Positions 1 to 12,700 of a stretch of DNA of 64,000 bases are shown piece by piece. The notes beneath the pieces are model-generated. The model made no database searches. It was not told the origin of the DNA and saw only the letters and a program-made list of their open reading frames with translations. The translations under genes were made by a program, and so were the position numbers. Within the stretch, counting starts at the first letter, position 1. Each line of letters begins with the position of its first letter. Source of the DNA: Druceiella hillmani (taxonomy: Eukaryota > Arthropoda > Insecta > Lepidoptera > Hepialidae). The stretch is taken from NCBI GenBank assembly GCA_039881145.1, contig JAYKKI010000074.1, positions 5,218,501 to 5,282,500 on the forward strand, read 5' to 3'.

Positions 1-1397
1 GACTATTGTATATTGTATTTTTGCAAGGCCATAGTTAAAGATAAAAGAAATACAATCTTAATATCACATGTGTTCGTCTGTCACAAATAATGGTCTGTGT
101 AGACTGTTTGAAATGCTCTACACTATGGTTATACAATGTGTAGGTTTAGTGGGGATATCAGACTACAGAAAAGAAATACAGAATTTACTGCTTTAAAATT
201 AAGATATTTTTTAATGATTTAGAAGGCTTATATTAAAAACAATATGTAGATATTGTACTTCTGTATTTTTGTTATCTAGTTTGTGGAGTGTCTTCTCACT
301 GCTGTGCTTCTATGTTATGCTGTGTATAGTTGGAAAGTGTACGTCAACATCTATATTTTATATGAAATTATTCAAAATACTTTTTCATCTCAGACTTGTG
401 CTATTAATAGAATTCGTTCTATTTGTAACAAACGTAGATAAGTTGGAATAATTAATAAATAAAGATAACAAAACAATTTGTATTACCCTGCTGTCTGCTA
501 CTGTACATGGTCATGAAGTAATATAACTTTTGTGTCGACATAAATAACATGAATGCAATATTTGTTTATTATCTATTTGACACTATTGCTCATAAGCTCT
601 TTATAAATGCTATCATTTAACAATTGAGTATTATAGAAGCAAAAACAGAAACCCAAAATGTATAGCAAAAATAGGGAAAAGTTTATATGTATTACTGTGA
701 ACTGTTATCAATCAAATGTACAATACAATTGTTTCTATAATAAGAAATTGCCAAACTATATATTCTGTTACAGATTACAATAAAAATAAGACACTTTTAT
801 CTATTCTGAAAGTATGAAATGTCATCCTGTCAAATGTCTCCTTAGAAAATGGTGATTTTTCTCCTGGAAATCATAAGGAAATCATGAAATTTTATTTTTA
901 AGAAAGTGTGGTAAACGCATATTGGACTACTGTTGATATTTGTCGTTACCTTAATCAGTAAATCATGAATTTTCCCCAATACTATTTCTTACTTAAAATT
1001 CTTTTGAGCCATATCTTACCAAATTTTTTAAATCATATTTATTCACAGTATATTGCTTTTCATATTCTCATTTCTTAATCTATTTCTGAAATCTATGATC
1101 TTGTCTTTAATATTCTAAATATGTCTGTTTCAATAAATTATATTAGATTGCTAACCAATACACCCGCCATCTGAATTCGTAGTTTTAGCTCATATGGTAA
1201 CCAAATAGAATATTTCTTGCTTCTTTCCCAAGGTTATAAAGTTGTTTTTTCTATAGCAGTAAAAAGTAGCTCTGCTCGATAATTCTAAGTTCAACATAGG
1301 TTCAGTCTGAATAAAGCTTTTTAATATTTCTAAATTTAATATGAGGTCAACCTGGATGATGAATATTGTATTATATGAAACTTAATAATAACAAAAT

Positions 1398-1639
1398 AAG
1401 CGTGCAAAGCAACACATTTTATGTGCACAACAATGAGTGAATGTGAATTCTCTTAGGCCAGGATTTGTTCCGAGAACTCGAAGAATTAAATTTATGTCTA
1501 CAATAAGAGACCTAAATTTTGTAAAAATTAAAACTCTTAATTTTCATAGACTCGGTGTTTACATAATTTTATCAAACTTGATATTTGAATTCACTTTCAT
1601 CTCTTGCTGTGCGTATAACACGTGTTGCTTTGCACGCTT
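1398..1639. mobile_element. Small element with 18-bp terminal inverted repeats (MITE-like)
   Basis: AAGCGTGCAAAGCAACAC at 1398-1415 is exactly the reverse complement of 1622-1639. The 242-bp span between is non-coding and AT-rich. Size and perfect ends suggest a short non-autonomous DNA element; no transposase family can be assigned. Confidence 0.6.
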
Positions 1640-1784
1640 TTTTCCCTAAACGGGAATTCATGAAGCAACGAAATTCTACGTTTCTTTAGAAATCTCCAAA
1701 ATCTCTGAGGATATTTGCCAAAAAGCAATTGTTTTGTCAAAACACAACGATTTATTTTCTACTCCTTGTATTTTCGTCTTTTTT

Positions 1785-1870
1785 ATATTGGAGTTTACTC
1801 GTTAAAAATCGATTTTTATATATAGCGCCCGGTATAAAATTTTATGAGGAGTAAAATCAAAGTTCAGCCG
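1785..1870 (+). repeat. Dispersed repeat, copy 1
   Basis: 'ttggagtttactc', then an atcgatt core, 'atatatagc', 'cggtat' and 'ttttatgaggagtaaaatca' recur in the same order at 33692-33775. The homology is about 85 bp long with scattered mismatches. The family is not recognised. Confidence 0.6.
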
Positions 1871-2214
1871 AAAGTATTGCGTTTAACATAAGCAGTAAAA
1901 TTGCAATATACTTACTTGTAAAATTAATATAAGAAAAAGAAACTACATGGAAACAGAGTGCAGATATTGGACTTTTACAATATATGTTTTTGTGAGAATT
2001 TATTAAATTACCAAATGTAAAAAAGAAATAAGTATTAATAACTTTCTAAATTACTTTCCTGTAGATACATATAAGTTCTGTGGATACAAGTATCTGTAGT
2101 ATTATATATACATTTGAAAATTAATTGTATATTTTTGTTGTTAGAGGGATGAGATTATTACAAAGGAAAAATGTCACAAATAATGATTTTCAGACCTTTT
2201 CAATGCATGTATTA

Positions 2215-2520
2215 CATACAGGTGGCCCATTTATAGTGGCCAAAAATTTTTTTTTGTGTAGAGGACATTGTAACAAATTAAAATACATTGTAACATTTAA
2301 AAACAACATTAGTTCCTCGAAAATCAATATTATAGAAGTTATGATTTTTTTAGTTTTTTTCTGGAATTTCACTGATTTAGTCACATAAACCACTCTATTT
2401 AGTTTACTATTTCACTAAGTCAAATGAAATTTGGCATGGAAGTAGAGAACACATGTAGCATGTAATGGGCAAATTTTAAGTTTATTCCAGAACTTGAAAC
2501 TTGAAGTTTATCCTAGAAAT
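2215..2520 (+). repeat. Long dispersed repeat 'R1', uninterrupted copy
   Basis: It starts 'ggtggcccatttatagtggc' and contains 'aagttatgatttttttagt' and 'gaaatttggcatggaagtag'. The same blocks occur in order at 38910-39370, where a palindrome half-element interrupts them. It has no coding capacity. It looks like the non-coding part of an old, common insect transposon. Confidence 0.55.
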
Positions 2521-3515
2521 TGCCAGACCATTTTAGTGTTGCTAATGTACTGCCAATTTGCAATCTGTTAATTTTCATAGTCTCAATTTTTACATCATTT
2601 TACAAATCTGATATTTGAATAATTCATTTAATAGACTGAAGTTTTGTTGTTCAAATATTGGTAGACTGCGTTAAATATTGTAATTTACAGTTTATGGTAC
2701 ATGCTCTGATCAATTGAGAATTTTCCAATTTACTGTAATACTGTTAATATTAGCAATCACATAACTCTAGACTCAAAGGATAAATTAAAAAAATGTTGAA
2801 AAAATAATTTCAATATCTTCAAATTAATTGGACCTATTTGTTTTTTTTAAACGGTTTGATGTAGAAACTTGAAATCTGCTGATAAAACATATTGAATATT
2901 TTATATATGTATGAGGGTTAACCTAGGTACTCTATAATTATGATGAATATTAAGTTTGAGGTTAAATCTGATGAGATAAATATTCTATTAGAATTATACT
3001 TGCAAATACATAAGTTTATTACAGTGTAAAGGCTGATCGATTCTATTTACTTATCACTCGTCATTGGTACCTGTTAAGTGTTTTTTAAATAGTATTTTTT
3101 TAAATGATATATGTATTTGCACATCAGAATAATCATAACGGCAGACCAATTAGTTTTGTATGAAAGTGGCCATTTATGAATTGTCCTATAAATATATTTT
3201 CAAAACGTTTATTTCTTTCAGCATAGAAATATTTATCTAGAATAAAGCAGTCATATTTCTACTTTTTACAGGGTAAATACACTATTATACGAGAGCGTCT
3301 TTTACTCATCTAACTCCATTCAAGTATTGTATTATTTAATGACTTACATCGAATTTCTTTCATGTCCCTATATATTAGTGACTGTGGACTGATAGGTAGA
3401 AATTATAAATTTCAACGTTACGGTTTTTTTTACAAAATTTCTTTTCTTTTCAATCTCAGATTTTGTTTTAATTCAATGGTAACACATTAGTCATTTGTGT
3501 TTTATTATTTTTCAG

Positions 3516-3712
3516 TATCTCATATTATAAAGCAAGGAAGGTGTACATTGGTGACCACACTCCAAATGTTCAAAATCTTGGCACTTAATGCCTTGATTTT
3601 AGCATACAGTCAGTCAGTGCTCTACTTGGATGGAATCAAATTTAGTGATACACAAGCAACGTTGCAGAGTTTACTTTTGGCTTCCTGCTTCTTGTTTATT
3701 TCCAGGTCCAAG
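3516..3712 (+). CDS. ATP13A1: ATP13A1 exon (antepenultimate pair upstream), helices M5-M6
   Basis: A pyrimidine-rich acceptor (tttattatttttcag) ends at 3515, and the exon ends with codons for SRSK before a GT donor at 3713. It starts with two bases of a split codon, so the upstream exon must end in phase 1. It encodes [16 protein letters not shown], the cytosolic lead into M5, then two membrane segments (about [19 protein letters not shown] and [13 protein letters not shown]). In the family the QGR(C/A)TLVTT stretch links the ATPase core to the C-terminal membrane bundle. The reading frame stays open beyond the donor for 25 more codons; this is read-through into the intron and not part of the gene. 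Confidence 0.93.
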
Positions 3713-6700
3713 GTTTGTTCCTATTTTCCTTCTTTATATACTGTATTTGAAAATATTTTTAACCTATTAAATTTGCTGCAAACATAATAATACAGAAGTT
3801 TTTAGGAGGGATGAGATAAAATTTTTGAAAGATTAAAAAGGGTCCTTAGAAGATAGTGAATAAAAAAAACAGGTTATTAACATGAGAAAAGAATTGGCCA
3901 CTTGACAGTTGTAACAGTAAAATACGAAAAATGTTGGTTAAGCCTATAGGTAAACAATAATTATTACAATTTTTTTTGCATTAATATAAATTGTAAATAT
4001 TATATTTTTGCAAAATAAAGTTGCGATTTTTTATCTATTGATTATGAGAAATCAAACGTGGCTGCCTGCATGCGTCTATGATTGTGATGTCACATTTTAC
4101 AAAACAGAATATCAAAAATGTCTGCTGCTCTGGACATCAGTGGAATAGCTCACAACACCCATGAACTAGAATCAATAATAATAGCAAACAACTCATAATT
4201 TCGGGTGGTTCTCATTTTTTAATCATATACCTCAGTTAGAAGCGCGTTCCGCCACAAAGGCCATAATATTTATGCTACTCCTCATCCGGATGGTAGAGCA
4301 CACATAAATTAAAGTAAACCTAAAACACACATCTATGCTGTTATTCTCGACATAGCATCTCCAAGCAACGACTATATGACTCGAAGATCGCTCTGGTCCT
4401 ATTACACAGGATAACTGCTGAAATATTCTTGACTTTTTCCGAGATTTGGCAAGCACATTTTTGGGGCTCCTATTGTACCTGTACCAGTAGCAGGAAGCTG
4501 AAGCGCTGTGTCGATGCAAACCATCTTAAGTCTCTATCTACCGGCGAACCAACCTATTGGCCCAGAGATACACGAAAGTTGCCTGACCTCCTGGACTTCT
4601 TCATCACCAAGGGAATAGCTTGTTGACATACCTTTATAGATTTAAGCTTTGATGGATTCTCAGATCATCCACCAGTGATTTTGACACGGAGCACTAGAGC
4701 TCTGACTACATGTGTATATAGTGGCGCCTCTACTAACCCGCCAAATATAAAAGAAAATATCCTGGAAAATCGATGTCAAAGAAGGATTTTCCACCAATCT
4801 AGCCATCCCCTAAATAAAACCAGACTCAACCAAAGAACTTAAACCAGAGCAGCCAAAGAACTTAAAATCATTATCAAGGAGTTGATTAATGATGCTATTA
4901 ACAATAAGCTCCAGTTGCAATCTCCGATGAGCACTGGGGAGTATTCTCTCTGGAAGGCTACAAAAAATCTTAACCACCCACAACAAGCATATCTCCCCAT
5001 TAGATCACGGACCTCTTAGGCCAGAACTGACATGGTAAAAACTGAAGTTTTCGCCGCATATCTAGCTTCTGTCTTCACACCCAATGCTGGTTCAGTTGAC
5101 GAGTCTGACCTTGATGCAATTCTACAACAAGACCTTCAGATGAGTTTCCTGGTAAAACCAACTTCTCCGAGAGAAATTGCAAAAAAATCAGATAGATGGA
5201 TTCAGGTAAAGCCCCGGGACATGATTTAATTACTCCTGCAATATATAAAAAACTGCCCAGGAAATGTATTACTTTCCGTACTTGTTTATTCAATGGAATC
5301 TTTAGAACCTCACACTTTCCGGTCCTACGGAAAACATCACAATTGGTCATGATACATAAATTGGGAGAGCCTGAACATGAAGCATCATCTTATTGGCCCA
5401 TAAGTCTAACACCAGTGCTTTCCACTTTACTCTGAGAAAGGATATTTCTCACCAGATTAAAATTACCCAAGGAAGACAATGCTGTTATTGCACGCCATCA
5501 GTTTGGCTTCTCCAAATCACACTCAACTGTCGAGCAAGTCCACCGAGTGTAACACACTGTTAGGCAATGCTTTGAGTGCAAAAAGTACTGCTCGGCTGCC
5601 TTTATTGATGTGCAACAGGCTTTTGATCACATATGGCATAAGCGAATGCTGGTCAAAGTCAAGGAGAAACTCTCACACTCTGTTTTTGCTGATTGAGTCC
5701 TTTCCTTCCGTTCCTTTCAAGTCAAACAGGGAGACACGCAATCAACCCTATTTAATATAGAGGCTGGAATACCTCAAGGATCCATCCTCGCCCTGTTCTG
5801 TACAATATTTTCACATCTGAGCTTCCCGAGAAAGATAACATGATTGTTGCAACATATGCTGAAAACATTATTAGTGGATAACTGTTCGACTGTTGCTAGT
5901 AATACACTCTTAACAACAATTAAATGCCATTTATGAGTTGCTTGGCAAATGGCGCATTAGAGCTAGTCCAACTAAATCAAGCCACATAACCTTCTCATCG
6001 AGAAAGGCGAATTGCCCCCTGTGAAACTTGGCCCTGGTACCTGGGCTTTCACCTTGACCGAAGATTCAACTGGTAGCAGTGTATAAAGCAAAAGAGGGAT
6101 CAAATCAACTCCAGTTTCATAACCTGTATTGGCTTATGGAGAGAAACTCGAAGTTTATTTATCTACTTTAATGTATCTAATTGATACATATGGTGGACTT
6201 ATTTCTATGAGAGCAATCTCTTACAGTCAACTATAACACCAGTTCGACGAACGGCCGAACCCGGGAACCCGCGGTGAGCCGCGTTGTCAAAGGCTCTATG
6301 TGTTGTGATCAACGCAACACACCGTGGTGAAGTTATCAGTGGATAACAAGCTTTTCATATATAACTCCGTATTAAAACCAATTTAGACTTATGGTATTCA
6401 ATGGCGTAGCAAGGAAAACCAACATATTTTGTTTACAGCGAGTCCAGAATCCTTCGGGCAATAGTGGACGCCCCTTGGTACATCAGTAATGATGAAGTAC
6501 ACGAGTTCCTTAAGGTTCTGACAGTGTAATCCGAAATGGAAAGATACAGGCGTCATCATATGGAGTGTCTGTCCGTACACCCCAATCCACTCATCGAGTT
6601 ATTAGATCCATCACTGGAGTCAAGAGGCTTAGACAGAATCACCTTATCTGACTGATGAGAGGGGCAGTACTGGCTGCTCCACTGTAATACCACACGAATG

Positions 6701-9700
6701 CACTAAAAACATTCGCTTATGGTCCTAGACCGATTGCAAAAGGTAACAAATGAAAAAAAAAGAATTAGGAAACTGTAAAGAGACAGATATTAATTACTTT
6801 TAGAAAGGTGTCAATGATTTATATACCTATAAAATGTTAGCGTAGGGTTAATATAATCTGGGAGATCGGAAGTTAAGTTTAATAAGTACTTACATCAAAG
6901 TGGTCTTTACAAAAGAAAATCGCAGATTTATCAGATGTTAATTTCGGGTTTCCGCGTGCTAACTTTAACCACTGGTTCCACATTTAAAGACACTTAGGAA
7001 CGTGTGTAAACAATCTTTCAGGATATTTAATGGTCATACTTCTACACATTAGCAAGGCACATGTCCTGTAGGTTGTCATTTTCACAATGACAACCTACAG
7101 GACATGTGCCTGAAAAAGCTAAATAAATTTAAAAAAAAAAAACTATCCTCTCAAATACATTTAGAGCGTTGTAGTCTCGTATTTAGTTTCTGTTTATTGA
7201 AATATCATATCACAGCTCAAAATGTCAAGTGACTGACTTTTTTCACGCGCAATTAAAATTAATGAAAAAAAAATGTTTATTTCTATTTAATAACGCTATT
7301 TCGAGAAAAAGATAATTGTAAGCGGTATATAATAAACTTTTGCAAATTTTAAAATACTTTTCCGAAAAGTGACAAGTAGCCAATTATAAATACAGATGAA
7401 GTTATTTGGTGAAAGGATGAATTTTATTCTGTGAAAGAAACATAGATACATATATGAATTTTGATATATAAGAAAATGCATATTCTTGATTTGATAATTA
7501 ATTTATTAATTCTCTGGCATCACTTATTTTTTAATCTGCAGTCTAACATCTCTAAAATGGCTTAATTGATTTTAACTAGAAACCATCTATTTACCAAAAC
7601 AAAAAGTTTGTATGGGTTGAATCCATTATGTTGTTTCCCAGTTTTTGTAGGACATAAGTTAAAATTTTTTAAGAGTATACATCAAGAATGGTACGGAAAC
7701 ATTTTTTTGAATCCAGAAATATATGCCAATAAATATCATAAAATACAATAAGTACTAGAAATGCCAATAAGCACCATATAATAATTAAGTCCTAAGTTAA
7801 AAAGACACTAACTTAAAATTTTGTAAAATCGCATGTGCATGCATATGCAAATACATATACATATAATAACAGCCTTGCTATCACAATAATTAAATTTTTT
7901 TTATTTTATTGGATATTATATAATTTAATAAGTACGAGTAGAGTTTGCAGTATGAGTTTGCCAAACATTTAGACACCTGTTATATTTTCGGGTACATAAC
8001 ATGTGTGTCAAATTATTTATATATATTATTTTCCTCTTATAAATATATTGCATTGTTCACAGGCGTAAATTTATGTGAGTTTCCCAAAAATTATGAGATT
8101 AAGAGTCATCTCTATAATTTTCCAGTAAACTTTAGGTAAACAACTAGTAATGCCTGTATCTTTCGTAATTTTCACTTCAGCAGTATCAGAGATTGGGGTA
8201 AAAGTGTTTTTAGTGGACATTTTCAACAATATTTCTAGAACAATCTTCCATAAAATACGAAAATAAAAATTTTGGAATCTGTATAACTCATTCTTCCAAT
8301 TAAATAACATTACATATTCAATTAAAAAAAAATATTTTCGATTTCATTTGTTTCTTCAAACATTTCCATGCAAAAATAGTTTCGAGTGCTAACTGTTAAG
8401 ATTTATTGTTATCGAAATGTAAAAGTATACTTTTCCATCTGTGTTTATTAAATTCCATTTGCTATAACTTTAATAAAATCAATCTAAAACTGATTGTTAC
8501 ATATAGTTGTTTCTTCTGTTTCAGCCTTTAAGTAAACTGTCTAAGGAGCGTCCACTACCAAATATTTTCAACTTTTATACCATTATGACAGTGCTCACAC
8601 AATTTATTGTTCATTTTGTGTGTCTGGTTTATTTGGTGCAGGAGGCTACAGCAAGATCACCCGGAAGGTAGGACAGCAATAATACTTTAATATTGTATAG
8701 TTTTTGAGAGAAACACTATAGAATAAGGTATTCATATGTTGTTTTTCATTGTTATGAAAGTTGCGAAGTAGATATACTTTTTTACAGTTCTTTAAAAACT
8801 TTCTTAGTTTTCGGTTCAGTTAGATTCCATCTGGTGATTTAATATTTTTTTGTTGAAGTTGATTTTAATTCTTAAATTTAAAATGTTCATATTTAGGTTT
8901 GTGTAGCCGAATGGGAAAAATAGGATCCTTATACTTTCATCATGTCTGACTGTATTCTGCTTATCTGTTTATCACAGCATCAATATCTTTAGTTTGAGAC
9001 GGATTGTAATTAAATTTTACCAGAGTATCTAATTGAATGCCATGACATACAAAAAAATGTGTAGTATAATAATTTTTATATGACAAATGTGTGTTGTCTT
9101 AGGAACATTCGCTGCTTATACAAAACCTATATGAAGTTTCTTGGAAACTACAGATTAATCTTGATAACATTTTAAACTGGTTCAGAATGGCGAAACTCAG
9201 AATTCCACAGGCAGATGAAGCAAAGTATTTGGGAATGTACCTAGATTAGAAGCTAACATTTAAGAAGCATATATTTACAAAACGTCTAGCACTGGGCCAA
9301 CAATTTACTGGGTTAAAAATTATACTGGTTAATAAACAGAAAATCTTAGTTATCAATTGAAAATAAACCGCTAATTTATTAAGCTTTACTGAATCCAATA
9401 TTTACCTATGGAATACAATTCTGGGGTATAGCTGCTAATTCTCCAAAGATTTCAGTCCAAGACATATGCATTATTGATGTCGCCCTTTGGTATAATAACA
9501 GACTTAATCATGAACTAGGTATAGCCACAATAAAAGAAGAAATGAAAGTACTAACTGCCAAATATAAAACCAGGCTTTTTAATCACCACAACAAACTCCA
9601 TTGCCACCTTATGGACATTAATCTACCTTCATCAGGCTCCACAAGATCTATTGTAATCATTACATAACATTATGAATATGGATGAGTCATAGGATACATG

Positions 9701-12700
9701 CCGTGCAAGTCTTTTGCCGTATAGATTATGGTATAATTATGTAAATAAAAAAAATATGTGTCTAACAAGTTATTTAAATTTGGCACTTCAGTGTTCTTTA
9801 GTTACTCAAGTCATGTATGACAATATTATATTGCAATTTCTTCTATCATCAGTGATGAAATTTTAGTTTTCATTTATAGAAGAAATTGATTACGTTCAAT
9901 GTTTTTCTCATGTGCTATTTATATGCTTTTTTATATTGTGGCAATGTTTGGTATTTTTCTCCGATATGTATTAATCACAATCAGTTCTAGTAACTCTTTG
10001 CAAAGCTTGGTTTACAGTATTAGGGTAAGTTGTGTTCAGTTTAGTTAAAGGTTTATTATATTGTCGTTTAGTAAAATGCTAGTAAATATAAAAGAGTGTC
10101 CTCGAACTACTACACACTTTTCATGTTAAGGAAATTATGACGAATTCACATGTGTAGGGAAATAATAATGGGTTTTCAGTGTTGTAATTTTTAGAATTCT
10201 TATCTAAAGGAATTGTTTTCTCCCCTTATCTGGTCTTTTCATCCTTATTCATCTGTCTGTCTATCGATCTCTCACACAGATGCAAGTTTTAAAGACTTAA
10301 TGATAGAATGTACAAAATTTTACTGATGCAAGTTTTAAAGACTTAATGATAGAATGTACAAAATTTTACTGTTTGTGTATCTTTTTACACATATTGTCAT
10401 TTCAATTTTTTTAATGAATCAGGTATTCTGATCAAATTGTACGAAAATGTTTAAGGGTATCCAAATTTAAGCTAGGCAAATTTAAGACAATTTGTAGAGA
10501 AATAAATAATTGTGTAATAAGAATTTTTAGATATACAGGTAGGTGTTGTTAATTTGGTATAGTTAGCCAACTTCTATGGGTTCCTAAGTATAATATAAGA
10601 CTATTACAGTGAATACAATTTTCTTATGTCTCACCCCATTTTTGTGATTTCCACACTATTTTAAGTGGATACAAGAGTTAAGCATTCTACATCAAAATAT
10701 GATGTGGTAAACCTCTAATTCGGCTTTGAATATCGAGTGTCTTCTTTTGAAATATAGTGTGTATTAATAGCATTAATTTTCAAAATTATTAATTTGTTAT
10801 TGTATTTGATGACGTTAGAAAAAATTTACAGATGTGTTAGATATTTTTCATAACTTCTCTTTGTTTTCATCAATGTTGTTTAGATGATGGGGCATCAGTC
10901 ATATTACATATTTGTGTTAATACAACACCAGTGATCTCGCTAGGTTCCTCATTCACAGCACAAAGTTGAGAGGTAGTCATCTGTTTTGTTACTGTCGATA
11001 TATGTGTATGTAACATATATGATATATGAGTTATGTGTATATATTGTGTGTATAATGTATATAATGTAATGTGCCCTATATTGCAATGCAATTGGGACTG
11101 TGTTCTGTTGTGCGATAAATTCATAATTTAAATTCTAAATTCTATTGGCGCGTTTGCCACATGGTTTCATATTGTTGGCGGCTACTGCTCTTATAACTAA
11201 GAATTTCTGAAATGGTATATTAAATAAAAAAAATATATGAAAGCAGTAAGTATTTATACAAGATTTTTGCATAATGTGTAAGGTGATGGTATAATTTAGA
11301 CATTTTTTCTAACAAATATCTTACTCTTTAGATAAATTTATTACTTCCCAAAATAACCACGTTACTGAACTGGAAAGTAATTTTCCCATTGAAAAGAAAA
11401 TACATTTTTAAAGAGAATTTTCTTAAGAAATTTATGTTATTTAAAATTTTTTTAAGGGATAAGTCACCAAAGCTGGCAATGGACTTGAGTGATGATGAAG
11501 AAATAGAATTTGTGCCCGATTTACTTAACAGCACTGTTTATATCATATCGATGGCACTTCAAATATCAACATTCGCCATTAATTATAAGGTATTTGACAA
11601 TAAATTTTATTTTCAGAATGTTGATAATCTAAAAACACAGTAGACAACACTTGAATATCATCTGTTATTTGGTGCAAAATGAACTTTTAATTAATTACAT
11701 AATTCAGATTTATGAAATTTTCTTTGTCATTTAGCTGCTGATGTCCCTTAAAGCCATTTCCCTGGTATATGTTTCAGACATAAGTTGGCACACAAGGTAC
11801 AATGTATGGGTGGGAAGCTAAGATAACCCTTTGTGAAATAGTTTAATGTATCTTTCCAACCAATAATTTTATTTTACGACTGCAAATAAAAATATGCTGA
11901 AATTACGTTTGAAATTTATATGGAAATTTAATAGCTTACAAAGGGATAAACAAAATTATCTAAAGAAACATATAAACATAAAAAAACATTTAGATACAGA
12001 ATGTATAGCATATTTAAACAATATATAATGGGGGTATATTTAAACATAGAAGCAAGTAGAGCTATGAAATGCATCATTCATAGAATAATAAAAGCACAAT
12101 GCAATGGAAGTAATGGCAGCCAAATATTTGAAATATGCAGCTTTTATACTTAGTATGATAAGGTGGTGACTAATACAATATGTTTACTTATAACATGTAT
12201 CTATGCAAGCATTTCATGTCAGTTTTTTGACACAATTTTTGGTATAAGTCAGTACCAGTGGTAGGATGAGATGCATATGAGTGTTGTTTAGTAATATTTA
12301 ATTCGTATTTTGTATAAATTTGTTAGATAAAAATGTGTTTCTTCAAATAATATTTGTATATTTAGTTGAATTTACAAGCATATTTACTGGAATAGTAAAA
12401 CAAAGAAGTATTCATTGCATTGGCAGGCATATCTCATGATAGCAGGTGGAAAACTTGATATTTATGGCGCATGAATGGAGGAGTGATATTTATGTCACAT
12501 GAATGACCTCTTTTTTCTAGCAGAGTTCACCTTTTTTTTAACCCATTTCTGACAAGTCATATACTATCACCATTTTTATTAATCACAGAAGTTCAACAAT
12601 TTTAATATCATTACGTCCCTCATCACTACTTGTATCCGTTGGTCAAACACCACTGGGAACGTTTTCTTCTCATCATCAGTTTCACCAATAATATTTTCCT

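Larger units (their letters stand above)
1..3515 (+). other. Upstream intron of ATP13A1, no exon recognised
   Basis: The stretch before the first visible exon is AT-rich. I looked for the residues that precede the first visible exon in the family (...PFTSKLSSI..) and found none, so it is probably all intron. Apart from the small inverted-repeat element at 1398-1639 and dispersed repeats near 1.8 and 2.2-2.5 kb, I see nothing in it. Confidence 0.5.
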
